64,000 nucleotides of DNA, taken from positions 6,853,001 to 6,917,000 of the forward strand of contig OZ020305.1 in assembly GCA_963971305.1 (NCBI GenBank), in the 5' to 3' direction. Source of the stretch: Arcuatula senhousia. Taxonomy: Eukaryota; Mollusca; Bivalvia; Mytilida; Mytilidae. Below the pieces are notes generated by a model. That model searched no databases and was not told the DNA's origin. It was given only the letters and a program-made list of their open reading frames with translations. Shown here piece after piece: positions 25,301 to 40,300 of this stretch. Position 1 is the stretch's first letter. The number at the start of each line of letters is the position of its first letter. The position numbers and the translations under genes are program-made.

Positions 25301-28300
25301 TTTTACAGTTTGTTATTTGCTTTAAACATTTTTGTTATGATTCTCTTATCTGCAGGAAAGCACAATGAAAAAACAAAGAAACAGAGAAGAAATGGTGTAA
25401 AAACTCAAGACATTCCACCTGAAGTGGCTGAGGTATAGTCACAGTAACATCTAGTTTCTAAATAGTGGTACCTTTGTCAATTGAATATAAATGACACCAG
25501 GGGTGCTTTCCATTATGCGGTTTGCACCAGTTGAACCTTAGATTCGTGTTCCATTACCTGGTTCAGCACAAACGGTTTGCATCAAAAGACAAACCAGACG
25601 AACCGGTGACAACACAAAATAAACCGGTATGAACCGCATAATGGATAGCAACCCTTGTTTGGGAAATTTACATAGATCCAACTGATCATCGTATCCAATT
25701 GATTTCTTCCTGAATTGATATGCTTCATGAGTCATGACTTAGTACTAACAACAGGTGCTTCTTGGATCACCAACTTCACTGACCTCATAGTAACCCTATT
25801 TCTCTTCCTAAGACACCTAAATGCCCAACCTGTTGGTGTCATTTAAATTCAACTGAAAGAGGTGCCACTATAAATTAGCTGCAAAATTAAGATAAAAATT
25901 ATCTGAAAAATAGTAAATGTTTCTCTAATGATGCAGTCATGGATTGTTTTAAAAGTACAAAATATCTTAAATGATGCTATAAATTAAATTTAAAAATGTT
26001 TATAACCCCAAACAATGTTAAAAATGTAAAATATTTCCTGGTTTCTGCCTCCCCCTGAACTTTTCAAAGTAAGGGGGAGATAATCATCTATGTACATTGA
26101 TAGTACTTATTAATGGCTAGCATCAAAATTAGCCACAAATCTTAATTTGATGTGGAAGACGTGTACAAAATCGATTTCATTTATAATATGAAATTATTTA
26201 TTTTTCAAATTCAAAAACACTGGTGTAAGGTTTCAGTTTCATGCTTGTGTGTTTTTTATGACTAAGGTATGTATTGATATTACAGTTCATTATAAAAACT
26301 ATAGAACTACTGTTTATTTGTAGGTATTTACTGAGGTAGCTGTGCATTGTATGTGTGAAATGTTATCCACTCATCCCCACTTTAACTACAGAACCAACAT
26401 TATTACTGTGCTAGTGCCATTAATGAATAAACAGAAGCCAGAGGTGAGTTTTAATGCCAAGGTCATCAAGAGGTCAAAAAAGTTTTTTTTTGTCATTTGC
26501 ATTTCATTAATACATTTTGGTGTAAAGTAAGCAGTAAATGAAGTTCTATGTACCGTTTGAATAAGAAAAAGGTTTTCCTCAATAATTTAAAATAAGAGAT
26601 TCTGTTGATTTTTCTTATTTTGTCGTCTGCAACATGTTGCAAAGCGACATATAGGAGTCACTTTGGCACTATCCATCGTCTTGCGTCCTGCGGCATCACA
26701 AAACTTTCCCATACAGTTTCCTGGCAACTACATAACACAGCTTTTTGTTTGGCATGTAGCTTCCTCCTATAGTACTATATGGTGTCCAGCGATCTTATAG
26801 CTGTAACTTATCTACTTCCTGTTTACCAAATATTTTAAAACGCAGGCAACATATGTCTTCCATGGAAGACTGCCATTCTAGTTTTGCATTGATATTATAT
26901 CAGATTTAAAGGTAGTCCATGTGGTCCCCTAAGTCAGTAATCTGTTATACTGATCTGTGACACATTTTTGAAAAATAGTGGCAGGTGGCATTGGCACTGG
27001 TCAGGGAAAAATTGTAACAGTTTTATAAGAAACTGCTAATTACAGTATCTTGATATTTGGTACATGTATGTGGCATCAGCATGGGGGGGCATATTGTGGG
27101 ATTTAATTACAGGTCTGTCGCACACCTACTTCATGTTAAACAAAACCTTTGACAGATGGTAGAATTCTTCAATCTTGCTGTAGTAAAATTTTCAGTATAT
27201 AAATATTTATGGATAAATCTTCATTGTATATCCAAGTCTGGTTTATTTCAGATATCAGATACAGTCTGTCGAGCAATATCAAAGGTTTTCTCCAATGACA
27301 AATCTGGTGAAGTATCATTAGAGGTAAGAATTGTACATTTGAAAATCATGTATTGGGAAGGAATGCTAAAAATTAACAGAAAAGGGACTTCCCCAATTAT
27401 ATTTGATAAAGTTTGTCAGTTACCTGCCCAAGGTACTCTGGTTTCCTCCACCATTAAAACTGACCGCCCTACATGGCTAATGTGCGTCGATAAAGGACGT
27501 TAAACACCAACACACACACATAAAAATAAACATTATGCCAAAATGGAAACATAAACAGTGATTAGTGTGATGAAAGAAAGAATGGCCATTATAAGTCTCA
27601 GACAGTTTTTGCTTAAAATTAGTTTGTTAGTAATAAGTTTATAATAATCACAATGGTCCTGACTTTGTACAAGTATTGATGGATATCAGGTTATAATGTC
27701 CTGTGTAAAAATGTGTAATTATCAGATGATTGGTCCTCTCATTTTGTAGACTTTTCAGTGATTACTGGTTAGTAAAAAAAAATGTAGTACATTTTATATA
27801 TGTATGTCTAGTGCTATGATTCAAGTTAACTTTGTTTTTACAGATAGTTAGACTAATAGGGAAAATGATAAAAGCTAGAGATTTCAAGATTCAAAGAAAG
27901 GTGAGACATTTAAGATATTGCTATACCATAACAAGGTTTATTTTCTTCGCTTTATCAGTCGCTGTGTCTGTCTGTCTATTTTTCACTCTGTTTATCCACA
28001 TATCTTTTATTAAAGCACAACTAGAACTGCTTATTGGAATTTTATGAAACTTTGCACAAAGAAAGTTCATTATCATTATCATTCAGGGGAAATAAATTGT
28101 GTAGAAAAATAGAAAAGTGTGGATAAAAGGATTCTTTTAAATTTTCAAGGTGCTGGATACCTTCCTATCATTAAAGATTAAAGAAATAGATATGTCTGGA
28201 GAAACAAAAGAAAAAAAGAAGAAGAAAAGAGAAATGATGTCAAGGAAAGAAAGAAAGGTTAGTTAGAAAAAAAAAGAACTACAGTCACAAAGGGTTATCC

Positions 28301-31300
28301 TCGAAGCTCTTACAAAATGCTGCGATAGAATATTATACATATTTAATTGCAGCCATTCCATCTTAGTATAAGAGAGGCTATACTGGTTTAGCTGTGTTTT
28401 TGCCCCTTTTTCTACCTCACCTTGGCCCAGTCTTCATAAATTTATAGCTGCTATTTCTAGGTTGCTGATATTTGTTCAGAAGGTTTATATCGACATGCTG
28501 TATTATGCTATATTTGTACTACCATCTTATATGTAAACTTTTAGCTTTATGCAATGCATATTTGTGAAAGTGGAGGTATTGCTAGTTAGCAATAATGGTC
28601 ACATAATTACTTGCTAAGAATGTGCATGAGTTCATCCATTTGTACCTTCAGATATCTCTTCTTTATAAGCCCATTTTTGTGGAACGAATCAGATCTTCAT
28701 GAAACATTCCACACCATTATGACACAACATTCATGACATATTCCTCTCTATTATAAAACTTAGCATTCCTGTAAAAAGTGTTGAGTTTTGTCATATATGG
28801 GAAGTGCCAATCTGTGTTTTTAAAGTTTATTGTTTGATAGACTAAATCTGTAATGACATTGATCAAATTTTATTGTACAGAAACGAAAGAAGATGGCAAC
28901 ATTGGAGCATGAGCTGTTAGAAACCAAAGCCACAGAGGATAAAAATAAGAAGCTTCAGTTGGTAAGTTTAAACTTTATCATTATGATAAATTATTTTAAT
29001 GCATTATTTATAAAGTTATTAGGTGGGTCAGTATCCTTACCAAGGTCTGTAGTAACTTCAGTTTCTTCCACTATTAAAAACTAACCTCACCACAATATAC
29101 TGTAGATTCATTTATTTTCGTTGGTATCAATTTTCGTGGTTTGGTGAAAAGGATCAGTTTGTGGATTCTTAAATTCCTGGTTCTGAAGTCTTCAGTATTC
29201 ATATCAATGTTAAATTTCCCTTTGGTGGGGTATCAAATTTCATGGGTCAAGGCCACCCATAAAAATTACAAAAATTGATACCCCATGAATAATAATGAAA
29301 CCAAAGTATTCAATGTGTGTTACAGGCATTAATCCTTATACTTTACTCATTCAATTTACACAATATATTATGTTATCACACACCCACAGGAAAAGTTATT
29401 GAATTTCAATTTGAATTTGGAATTGCTTTCAGAACATTGTTAGATAAATCTTTTTTTATAGATATTAATATATGACCTTAAAAGTGGTGAAAATAACCAT
29501 GAAAAGTCCCAGAAAAAACTCGTGATATTTCTGCTAAAAATTGAGTGGGAACTTTTGTGTATATTTATTAAGAAATACTGTGGATTCATTTATTTTCACG
29601 GGCATTTATTTTCATGGTTTGATAAAAAAAGGATAAGTCCGTGGATTCTTAAATAAGTGGTTTTGAAGACTACTGAAAAACGGATCAATGTTAAATTTCT
29701 TTCTCATGGGGTATCAATTTTGGTGGGTAAAGGCAAACCATGAAAACCACAAACATTGATATCCAATGAATAATAATGAAACCAAAGTACAAGAAAAGGT
29801 AATTTATCATTTTGTACTTACTCCTTATTGTAAATAGATTTATAATATATAACATTAATTGCTGTAATATAGTACAAATAGAGCAATAGAAAAATCATAA
29901 AGGTTGTTTTTTTTAACAAAAAAGCCAATTTTATAATAAATGAAACTAATTGGATGTGTATTTCCTTTTCAGCATACAGAAATCATTGGTGCAGTGTTTT
30001 TAGTTTACTTCAGAATTTTAAAGAATTACAGAAGTTCATCATTACTACCAGCAGTTCTAGAAGGTCTTGCAAGGTAAAGACTACTAAGATTGAATGGAGT
30101 ATTATCTTTTCCCATGAGAAATTTCAGTTCTTGATGTTTAAAAGTCTGGTGTAACAAGATTTTTAATAAATAAAGACAGAAGACAAACATTATTTGTAGG
30201 TGTGGATAAGAAGATTAATAAATGTCGAACTAGAAGATAATTTGGCATATGCATTTCATATTATGTATAACAAAGATATAAAATGCATAAAACTATCATT
30301 TTAGGAGTCTTTCTTTAAAATGGCAGCATATTTGATCAAAATGGATAAAAAATTAAAGATAAAATTGGCCCACCCGCCCCTTATTTTCAAGAAATTTGGA
30401 TGAGAATCTAGAGATTATTTTATTATGGTCTTAGTATAAATATTATTTTTTTCTTTTTGTAGATTCGCTCATTTGATAAATATCGACTTCTTTGATGATC
30501 TGTATAAGGTGTTTAATGAACTGATTGAGGCAGAGGTACGTTTAAACACACAAAATGTTTACGTCAAACAATTTCTTTTTCATGAAATTGTAAAAAGTCT
30601 ACTTTTTTGTTGAACCAAAGAAAAAAAAAGAAAAACTTTCATATATTTTTGCAGTTTCAATGAATTTGTCAGAAAAAAAATATTGCATCATGTACTAAGT
30701 CAGGACTATTGTGATCTTCAATTTCTAAAAGAAGCTAAGAGGCACCATTGGGGCATTTGAATGTCAAAAGTCTGAATGGGCAATGACAAAACTGGCAAAC
30801 ACAAACAAGAACAGCATGAAGAAATACAAAACACAAAATCAACCGAACTGAAATCAATCAACTCAAGTCGTAACAAGAGTGAACTCAGGTGCTCCGGAAG
30901 AGTAAACTATAGCACACCTGTTGTGTTGCTAATTTCCAATTCAGTGTGTCAAATCCAGTAAAGGAAGACCAAACAAATTTCTATGATATAAGTATGTCTT
31001 TGGCCCAGATCTTTTGGTAATTGAAAATGTAATTGTCTTGTTTTATCGACTCCTTAACACTAAAATTGATCATCCCAGTTCATTAAATTTGTTATTACCT
31101 TTTAATTATTTAAAGCATTTTATTTTGTAGGAGCTGACCTATCGAGAATCGCTTCATGTGATATTAACTGCCTTTACCATCCTCTGTGGACAAGGAAGTG
31201 CACTAAATATTGACCCCATGAACTTTTATACACACATGTATAACACACTAATGCACATACATGCTGGTATGTAATTACACAGTTGTGTTATAAAACTTTA

Positions 31301-34300
31301 TTTTGTTTGTTTAAGGTTTGTGGCTATAAAAGGAATTGTAGTTAGCATTGCAAACACATGCTGTGCTATATGTTTAGAGCTATAGTGTATTTTCCATTTA
31401 TTTACGTCTAATCTGAAGACTAGAAAAACTGTGTACTGTATGGAAGGTAGTAGCCTAAGATAACCAAACAGAAAACTTTTGAAACCACCTTGAGCAATAA
31501 CTGGTTACATTGAAGGCTGCTGACTTTTTATGTCGCCTCCAATGTGTTGTCACTTTGACCACTATCCGTCGTCCTGCGGCATCACAAAAATTTCCGTCGC
31601 AGTTTCCGGGCAACCACTTTCTACAACCTCTTTATATTTGGTACATGTATGTAGCTTCCTCCTATAGTACTATATGGTGTAAAGCGATTTTATGCCCATA
31701 ACTCATCTACTTCCTGTTTACCAAATATTTTAAGAGGCCGGCAACATGTGTCTTCCATGGAAAACCGCCATTCTAGTTTCCATTATGGATTCTTAAATTG
31801 TTGTTGATTTTTTTTAGGTTTGGTCACATACCTTAGAACCCTAAGAGATAAAATAAGAACTTCTACAGATCTCAATCATATAACTTTTAAATACTATTAG
31901 AAATTTGTATTCTGGATTTCATTTTTTTTCTCATAAATAATTAATATACATTTACTGGTATTTGTTTTTTTTTCATTCTAGGGAATTCCTCAGAAGATAT
32001 GCCATTAGTGATAGATTGTATACATTGTATGATGAACAGGAGAAAGAGATTAGTAAGGACTGGTGGTTCATTTAACTATTATAAAAAGATAGATTAACCC
32101 CAATGTATTTAGTCAGAAATTATATTGCAGCTAAGCTTAAGAGTTTTTGATAGATTTTTTAAAGTGTGGTTTCAAGGGGTTATTTTCAGCAGTAATTTTA
32201 AAGGTCTTTTGGGAATTAATGCACTGAATCCAATTAAAAACAATATTTTCCTACAAGTCTGAAAAGTTTTCACCACACCAGTTACCTCTAAAATCAATAT
32301 TACACTGACTGTAAAGAAACCCAAAATCAGTACTCTGTGAAAAAAGTACAATAGCTAGGACCGATACATCTATCAATGCTAAAACCGTTGAATATGCTTT
32401 TAAATTTTAAAATTCTAAAAAAAAAATAATTCTTAATTTTTAGATTTGGAAATTTGAGACCATTCTATTGCATTATGGAATTACAAGCAAATAGACCATA
32501 GAATCCCATATACAGTATTTACCTTCTTTCTTGTATTGCTTTTTAATCTATTGTTAATGTATTTATGACAGGTTTCCCAGCAAAGAATATTGGCCTATAC
32601 AAAAAGGTTATCTACACTGTGTTTACACCAGTTACCCAGTGGTACAATGGCATATCTAGCCCTCATCAGAAACTTTATGCTGGTAAGTCTACACTGTGTT
32701 TACACCAGTTACTGAGTGGTACAATGGCATATCTAGCACACATCAGAAACTTTATGCTGGTAAGTCTACACTGTGTTTACACCAGTTACCCAGTGGTACA
32801 ATGGCATATCTAGCTCTCGTCAGAAACTTTATGCTGGTAAGTCTACACTGTGTTTACACCAGTTACCCAGTGGAACAATGGCATATCTAGCCCTCGTCAG
32901 AAACTTTATGCTGGTAAGTCTACACTGTGTTTACACCAGTTACCCAGTGGTACAATGGCATATCTAGCCCTTGTCAGAAACTTTATCCTGGTAAGTCTAC
33001 ACTGTGTTTACACCAGTTACCGAGTGGTACAATGGCATATCTAGCCCTCGTCAGAAACTTTATGCTGGTAAGTCTACACTGTGTTTACACCAGTTACCCA
33101 GTGGTACAATGGCATATCTAGCCCTCGTCAGAAACTTTATACTGGTAAGTCTACACTGTGTTTACACCAGTTACCCAGTGGTACAATGGCATATCTAGCC
33201 CTCGTCAGAAACTTTATGCTGGTAAGTCTACACTGTGTTTACACCAGTTACCCAGTGGTACAATGGCATATCTAGCCCTCGTCAGAAACTTTATGCTGGT
33301 AAGTCTACACTGTGTTTACATCAGTTACCCAGTGGTACAATGGCATATCTAGCTCTCGTCAGAAACTTTATGCTGGTAAGTCTACACTGTGTTTTCACCA
33401 GTTACCCAATGGAACAATGGCATATCTAGCCCTCGTCAGAAACATTATGCTGGTAAGTCTACACTGTGTTTACACCAGTTACCCAGTGGTACAATGGCAT
33501 ATCTAGCTCTCGTCAGAAACTTTATGCTGGTAAGTCTACACTGTGTTTACATCAGTTACCCAGTGGTACAATGGCATATCTAGCCCTCGTCAGAAACTTT
33601 ATGCTGGTAAGTCTACACTGTGTTTACACCAGTTACCCAGTGGTACAATGGCATACCTAGCCCTCGTCAGAAACTTTATGCTGGTAAGTCTACACTGTGT
33701 TTACACCAGTTACCCAGTGGTACAATGGCATATCTAGCTCTTGTCAGAAACTTTATGCTGGTAAGTCTACACTGTGTTTACATCAGTTACCCAGTAGTAC
33801 AATGGCATATCTAGCCCTCATCAGAAACTTTATGCTGGTAAGTCTACACTGTGTTTACATCAGTTACCCAGTAGTACAATGGCATATCTAGCCCTCGTCA
33901 GAAACTTTATGCTGGTAAGTCTACACTGTGTTTACACCAGTTACCCAGTGGTACAATGGCATATCTAGCCCTCGTCAGAAACTTTATGCTGGTAAGTCTA
34001 CACTGTGTTTACACCAGTTACCCAGTGGTACAATGGCATATCTAGCCCTCGTCAGAAACTTTATGCTGGTAAGACATTATCTACACTGTGTTTACACCAG
34101 TTACCCAGTGGTACAATGGCATATCTAGCCCTTGTCAGAAACTTTATGCTGGTAAGTCTACACTGTGTTTACATCAGTTACCCAGTGGTACAATGGCATA
34201 TCTAGCCCTTGTCAGAAACTTTATGCTGGTAAGTCTACACTGTGTTTACACCAGTTACCCAGTGGTACAATGGCATATCTAGCCCTCGTCAGAAACTTTA

Positions 34301-37300
34301 TCCTGGTAAGTCTACACTGTGTTTACACCAGTTACCCAGTGGTACAATGGCATATCTAGCCCTCGTCAGAAACTTTATGTTGGTAAGTCTACACTGTGTT
34401 TACACCAGTTACTGAGTGGTACAATGGCATATCTAGCCCTCGTCAGAAACTTTATCCTGGTAAGTTTACACTGTGTTTACACCAGTTACCCAGTGGTACA
34501 ATGGCATACCTAGCCCTCGTCAGAAACTTTATGCTGGTAAGTCTACACTGTGTTTACACCAGTTACTGAGTGGTACAATGGCATATCTAGCCCTCGTCAG
34601 AAACTTTATGCTGGTAAGTCTACACTGTGTTTACACCAGTTACCCAGTGGTACAATGGCATATCTAGCCCTCGTCAGAAACTTTATGCTGGTAAGTCTAC
34701 ACTGTGTTTACATCAGTTACCCAGTGGTACAATGGCATATCTAGCCCTTGTCAGAAACTTTATGCTGGTAAGTCTACACTGTGTTTACACCAGTTATCCA
34801 GTGGTACAATGGCATATCTAGCCCTCGTCAGAAACTTTATGCTGGTAAGTCTACACTGTGTTTACACCAGATACCCAGTGGAACAATGGCATATCTAGCC
34901 CTCGTCAGAAACTTTATGCTGGTAAGTCTACACTGTGTTTACACCAGTTACCCAGTGGTACAATGGCATATCTAGCCCTCGTCAGAACCTTTATGCTGGT
35001 AAGTCTACACTGTGTTTACACCAGTTACCTAGTGGTACAATGGCATACCTAGCCCTCATCAGAAACTTAATGCTGGTAAGTCTACACTGTGTTTACACCA
35101 GTTACCGAGTGGTACAATGGCATATCTAGCCCTCGTCAGAAACTTTATGCTGGTAAGTCTACACTGTGTTTACACCAGTTACCCAGTGGTACAATGGCAT
35201 ATCTAGCCCTCGTCAGAAACTTTATGCTGGTAAGTCTACACTGTGTTTACACCAGTTACCCAGTGGTACAATGGCATATCTAGCTCTCATCAGAAACTTT
35301 ATGCTGGTAAGTCTACACTGTGTTTACACCAGTTACCTAGTGGTACAATGGCATATCTAGCCCTCGTCAGAAACTTTATGCTGGTAAGTCTACACTGTGT
35401 TTACACCAGTTACCCAGTTGTACAATGGCATATCTAGCCCTCGTCAGAAACTTTATGCTGGTAAGTCTACACTGTGTTTACACCAGTTACCCAGTGGTAC
35501 AATGGCATACCTAGCCCTCGTCAGAAACTTTATCCTGGTAAGTCTACACTGTGTTTACACCAGTTACCCAGTGGTACAATGGCATATCTAGCCCTCGTCA
35601 GAAACTTTATGCTGGTAAGTCTACACTGTGTTTACACCAGTTACTGAGTGGTACAATGGCATATCTAGCCCTCGTCAGAAACTTTATGCTGGTAAGTCTA
35701 CACTGTGTTTACGCCAGTTACCTAGTGGTACAATGGCATATCTAGCCCTCGTCAGAAACTTTATGCTGGTAAGTCTACACTGTGTTTACACCAGTTACCC
35801 AGTGGTACAATGGCATACCTAGCCCTCGTCAGAAACTTTATCCTGGTAAGTCTACACTGTGTTTACACCAGTTACCCAGTGGTACAATGGCATATCTAGC
35901 CCTTGTCAGAAACTTTATCCTGGTAAGTCTACACTGTGTTTACACCAGTTACTGAGTGGTACAATGGCATACCTAGCCCTCGTCAGAAACTTTATCCTGG
36001 TAAGTCTACACTGTGTTTACACCAGTTACTGAGTGGTACAATGGCATATCTAGCCCTCGTCAGAAACTTTATGCTGGTAAGTCTACACTGTGTTTACACC
36101 AGTTACCCAGTGGAACAATGGCATATCTAGCCCTCCTCAGAAACTTTATCCTGGTAAGTCTACACTGTGTTTACACCAGTTACTGAGTGGTACAATGGCA
36201 TATCTAGCCCTCGTCAGAAACTTTATGCTGGTAAGTCTACACTGTGTTTACACCAGTTACCCAGTGGTACAATGGCATATCTAGCCCTCGTCAGAAACTT
36301 TATGCTGGTAAGTCTACACTGTGTTTACACCAGTTACCCAGTTGTACAATGGCATATCTAGCACACGTCAGAAACTTTATGCTGGTAAGTCTACACTGTG
36401 TTTACACCAATTACCCAGTGGTACAATGGCATATCTAGCTCTCATCAGAAACTTTATGCTGGTAAGTCTACACTGTGTTTACACCAGTTACCCAGTGGTA
36501 CAATGGCATATCTAGCCCTCATCAGAAACTTTATGCTGGTAAGTCTACATTGTGTTTACACCAGTTACCCAGTGGTACAATGGCATATCTAGCTCTCGTC
36601 AGAAACTTTATGCTGGTAAGTCTACACTGTGTTTACACCAGTTACCCAGTGGTACAATGGCATATCTAGCCCTCATCAGAAACTTTATGCTGGTAAGTCT
36701 ACACTGTGTTTACACCAGTTACCCAGTGGTACAATGGCATATCTAGCCCTTGTCAGAAACTTTATGCTGGTAAGTCTACACTGTGTTTACACCAGTTACC
36801 CAGTGGTACAATGGCATATCTAGCCCTTGTCAGAAACTTTATGCTGGTAAGTCTACACTGTGTTTACACAAGTTACCCAGTGGTACAATGGCATATCTAG
36901 CCCTCGTCAGAAACTTTATGCTGGTAAGTCTACACTGTGTTTACATCAGTTACCCAGTGGTACAATGGCATATCTAGCCCTCATCAGAAACTTTATGTTG
37001 GTAAGTCTACACTGTGTTTACATCAGTTACCCAGTGGTACAATGGCATATCTAGCCCTCGTCAGAAACTTTATGCCGGTAAGTCTACACTGTGTTTACAC
37101 CAGTTACCCAGTGGTACAATGGCATATCTAGCCCTCGTCAGAAACTTTATGCTGGTAAGTCTACACTGTGTTTACACCAGTTACCCAGTGGTACAATGGC
37201 ATATCTAGCCCTCGTCAGAAACTTTATGCTGGTAAGTCTACACTGTGTTTACACCAGTTACTGAGTGGTACAATGGCATATCTAGCCCTCGTCAGAAACT

Positions 37301-40300
37301 TTATGCTGGTAAGTCTACACTGTGTTTACACCAGTTACCCAGTGGTACAATGGCATATCTAGCCCTCGTCAGAAACTTTATGCTGGTAAGTCTACACTGT
37401 GTTTACACCAGTTACCGAGTGGTACAATGGCATATCTAGCCCTCGTCAGAAACTTTATGCTGGTAAGTCTACACTGTGTTTACACCAGTTACCGAGTGGT
37501 ACAATGGCATATCTAGCCCTCGTCAGAAACTTTATGCTGGTAAGTCTACACTGTGTTTACACCAGTTACCCAGTGGTACAATGGCATATCTAGCCCTCGT
37601 CAGAAACTTTATGCTGGTAAGTCTACACTGTGTTTACATCAGTTACCCAGTGGTACAATGGCATATCTAGCCCTCATCAGAAACTTTATGCTGGTAAGTC
37701 TACACTGTGTTTACACCAGTTACCCAGTGGTACAATGGCATATCTAGCCCTCGTCAGAAACTTTATGCTGGTAAGTCTACACTGTGTTTACATCAGTTAC
37801 CCAGTGGTACAATGGCATATCTAGCCCTTGTCAGAAACTTTATGCTGGTAAGTCTACACTGTGTTTACATCAGTTACCCAGTAGTACAATGGCATATCTA
37901 GCCCTCGTCAGAAACTTTATGCTGGTAAGTCTACACTGTGTTTACATCAGTTACCCAGTGGTACAATGGCATATCTAGCCCTCGTCAGAAACTTTATGCT
38001 GGTAAGTCTACACTGTGTTTACACCAGTTACCCAGTGGTACAATGGCATATCTAGCTCTCGTCAGAAACTTTATGCTGGTAAGTCTACACTGTGTTTACA
38101 CCAGTTACCCAGTGGTACAATGGCATATCTAGCCCTCGTCAGAAACTTTATGCTGGTAAGTCTACACTGTGTTTACACCAGTTACTGAGTGGTACAATGG
38201 CATATCTAGCCCTCGTCAGAAACTTTATGCTGGTAAGTCTACACTGTGTTTACATCAGTTACCCAGTGGTACAATGGCATATCTAGCCCTCGTCAGAAAC
38301 TTTATGCTGGTAAGTCTACACTGTGTTTACACCAGTTACCCAGTGGTACAATGGCATATCTAGCCCTCGTCAGAAACTTTATGCTGGTAAGTCTACACTG
38401 TGTTTACACCAGTTACCCAGTGGTACAATGGCATATCTAGCCCTCGTCAGAAACTTTATGCTGGTAAGTCTACACTGTGTTTACACCAGTTACCCAGTGG
38501 TACAATGGCATATCTAGCCCTCGTCAGAAACTTTATGCTGGTAAGACATTATCTACACTGTGTTTACACCAGTTACCCAGTGGTACAATGGCATATCTAG
38601 CCCTCGTCAGAAGCTTTATGCTGGTAAGTCTACACTGTGTTTACACCAGTTACCCAGTGGTACAATGGCATATCTAGCCCTTGTCAGAAACTTTATGCTG
38701 GTAAGTCTACACTGTGTTTACACCAGTTACCTAGTGGTACAATGGCATATCTAGCCCTCGTCAGAAACTTTATGCTGGTAAGTCTACACTGTGTTTACAC
38801 CAGTTACCTAGTGGTACAATGGCATATCTAGCCCTCGTCAGAAACTTTATGCTGGTAAGTCTACACTGTGTTTACACCAGTTACCCAGTGGTACAATGGC
38901 ATACCTAGCCCTCGTCAGAAACTTTATCCTGGTAAGTCTACACTGTGTTTACACCAGTTACCCAGTGGTACAATGGCATATCTAGCCCTCGTCAGAAACT
39001 TTATGCTGGTAAGTCTACACTGTGTTTACACCAGTTACTGAGTGGTACAATGGCATATCTAGCCCTCGTCAGAAACTTTATGCTGGTAAGTCTACACTGT
39101 GTTTACACCAGTTACTGAGTGGTACAATGGCATATCTAGCCCTCGTCAGAAACTTTATGCTGGTAAGTCTACACTGTGTTTACACCAGTTACCTAGTGGT
39201 ACAATGGCATATCTAGCCCTCGTCAGAAACTTTATGCTGGTAAGTCTACACTGTGTTTACACCAGTTACCCAGTGGTACAATGGCATACCTAGCCCTCGT
39301 CAGAAACTTTATCCTGGTAAGTCTACACTGTGTTTACACCAGTTACTGAGTGGTACAATGGCATATCTAGCCCTCGTCAGAAACTTTATGCTGGTAAGTC
39401 TACACTGTGTTTACACCAGTTACCCAGTGGAACAATGGCATATCTAGCTCTCATCAGAAACTTTATGCTGGTAAGTCTACACTGTGTTTACACCAGTTAC
39501 CCAGTGGTACAATGGCATATCTAGCACACGTCAGAAACTTTATGCTGGTAAGTCTACACTGTGTTTACACCAGTTACTGAGTGGTACAATGGCATATCTA
39601 GCACACGTCAGAAACTTTATGCTGGTAAGTCTACACTGTGTTTACACCAATTACCCAGTGGTACAATGGCATATCTAGCCCTCGTCAGAAACTTTATGCT
39701 GGTAAGTCTACACTGTGTTTACACCAGTTACCCAGTGGTACAATGGCATATCTAGCTCTCGTCAGAAACTTTATGCTGGTAAGTCTACACTGTGTTTACA
39801 CCAGTTACCCAGTGGTACAATGGCATATCTAGCTCTCGTCAGAAACTTTATGCTGGTAAGTCTACACTGTGTTTACACCAATTACCCAGTGGTACAATGG
39901 CATATCTAGCCCTCGTCAGAAACTTTATGCTGGTAAGTCTACACTGTGTTTACACCAGTTACCCAGTGGTACAATGGCATATCTAGCACACGTCAGAAAC
40001 TTTATCCTGGTAAGTCTACACTGTGTTTACACCAGTTACTGAGTGGTACAATGGCATATCTAGCCTTCGTCAGAAACTTTATGCTGGTAAGTCTACATTG
40101 TGTTTACACCAGTTACCCAGTGGTACAATGGCATATCTAGCTCTTGTCAGAAACTTTATGTTGGTAAGTCTACACTGTGTTTACACCAGTTACCCAGTGG
40201 TACAATGGCATATCTAGCCCTTGTCAGAAACTTTATGTTGGTAAGTCTACACTGTGTTTACACCAGTTACCCAGTGGTACAATGGCATATCTAGCCCTCG

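Noticed and set aside
25356..25432. NOC3L exon 7 is also 77 nt long, suggesting a link to the array
   Set aside because: Its sequence is unrelated to the 77-bp unit; the equal length is coincidence.
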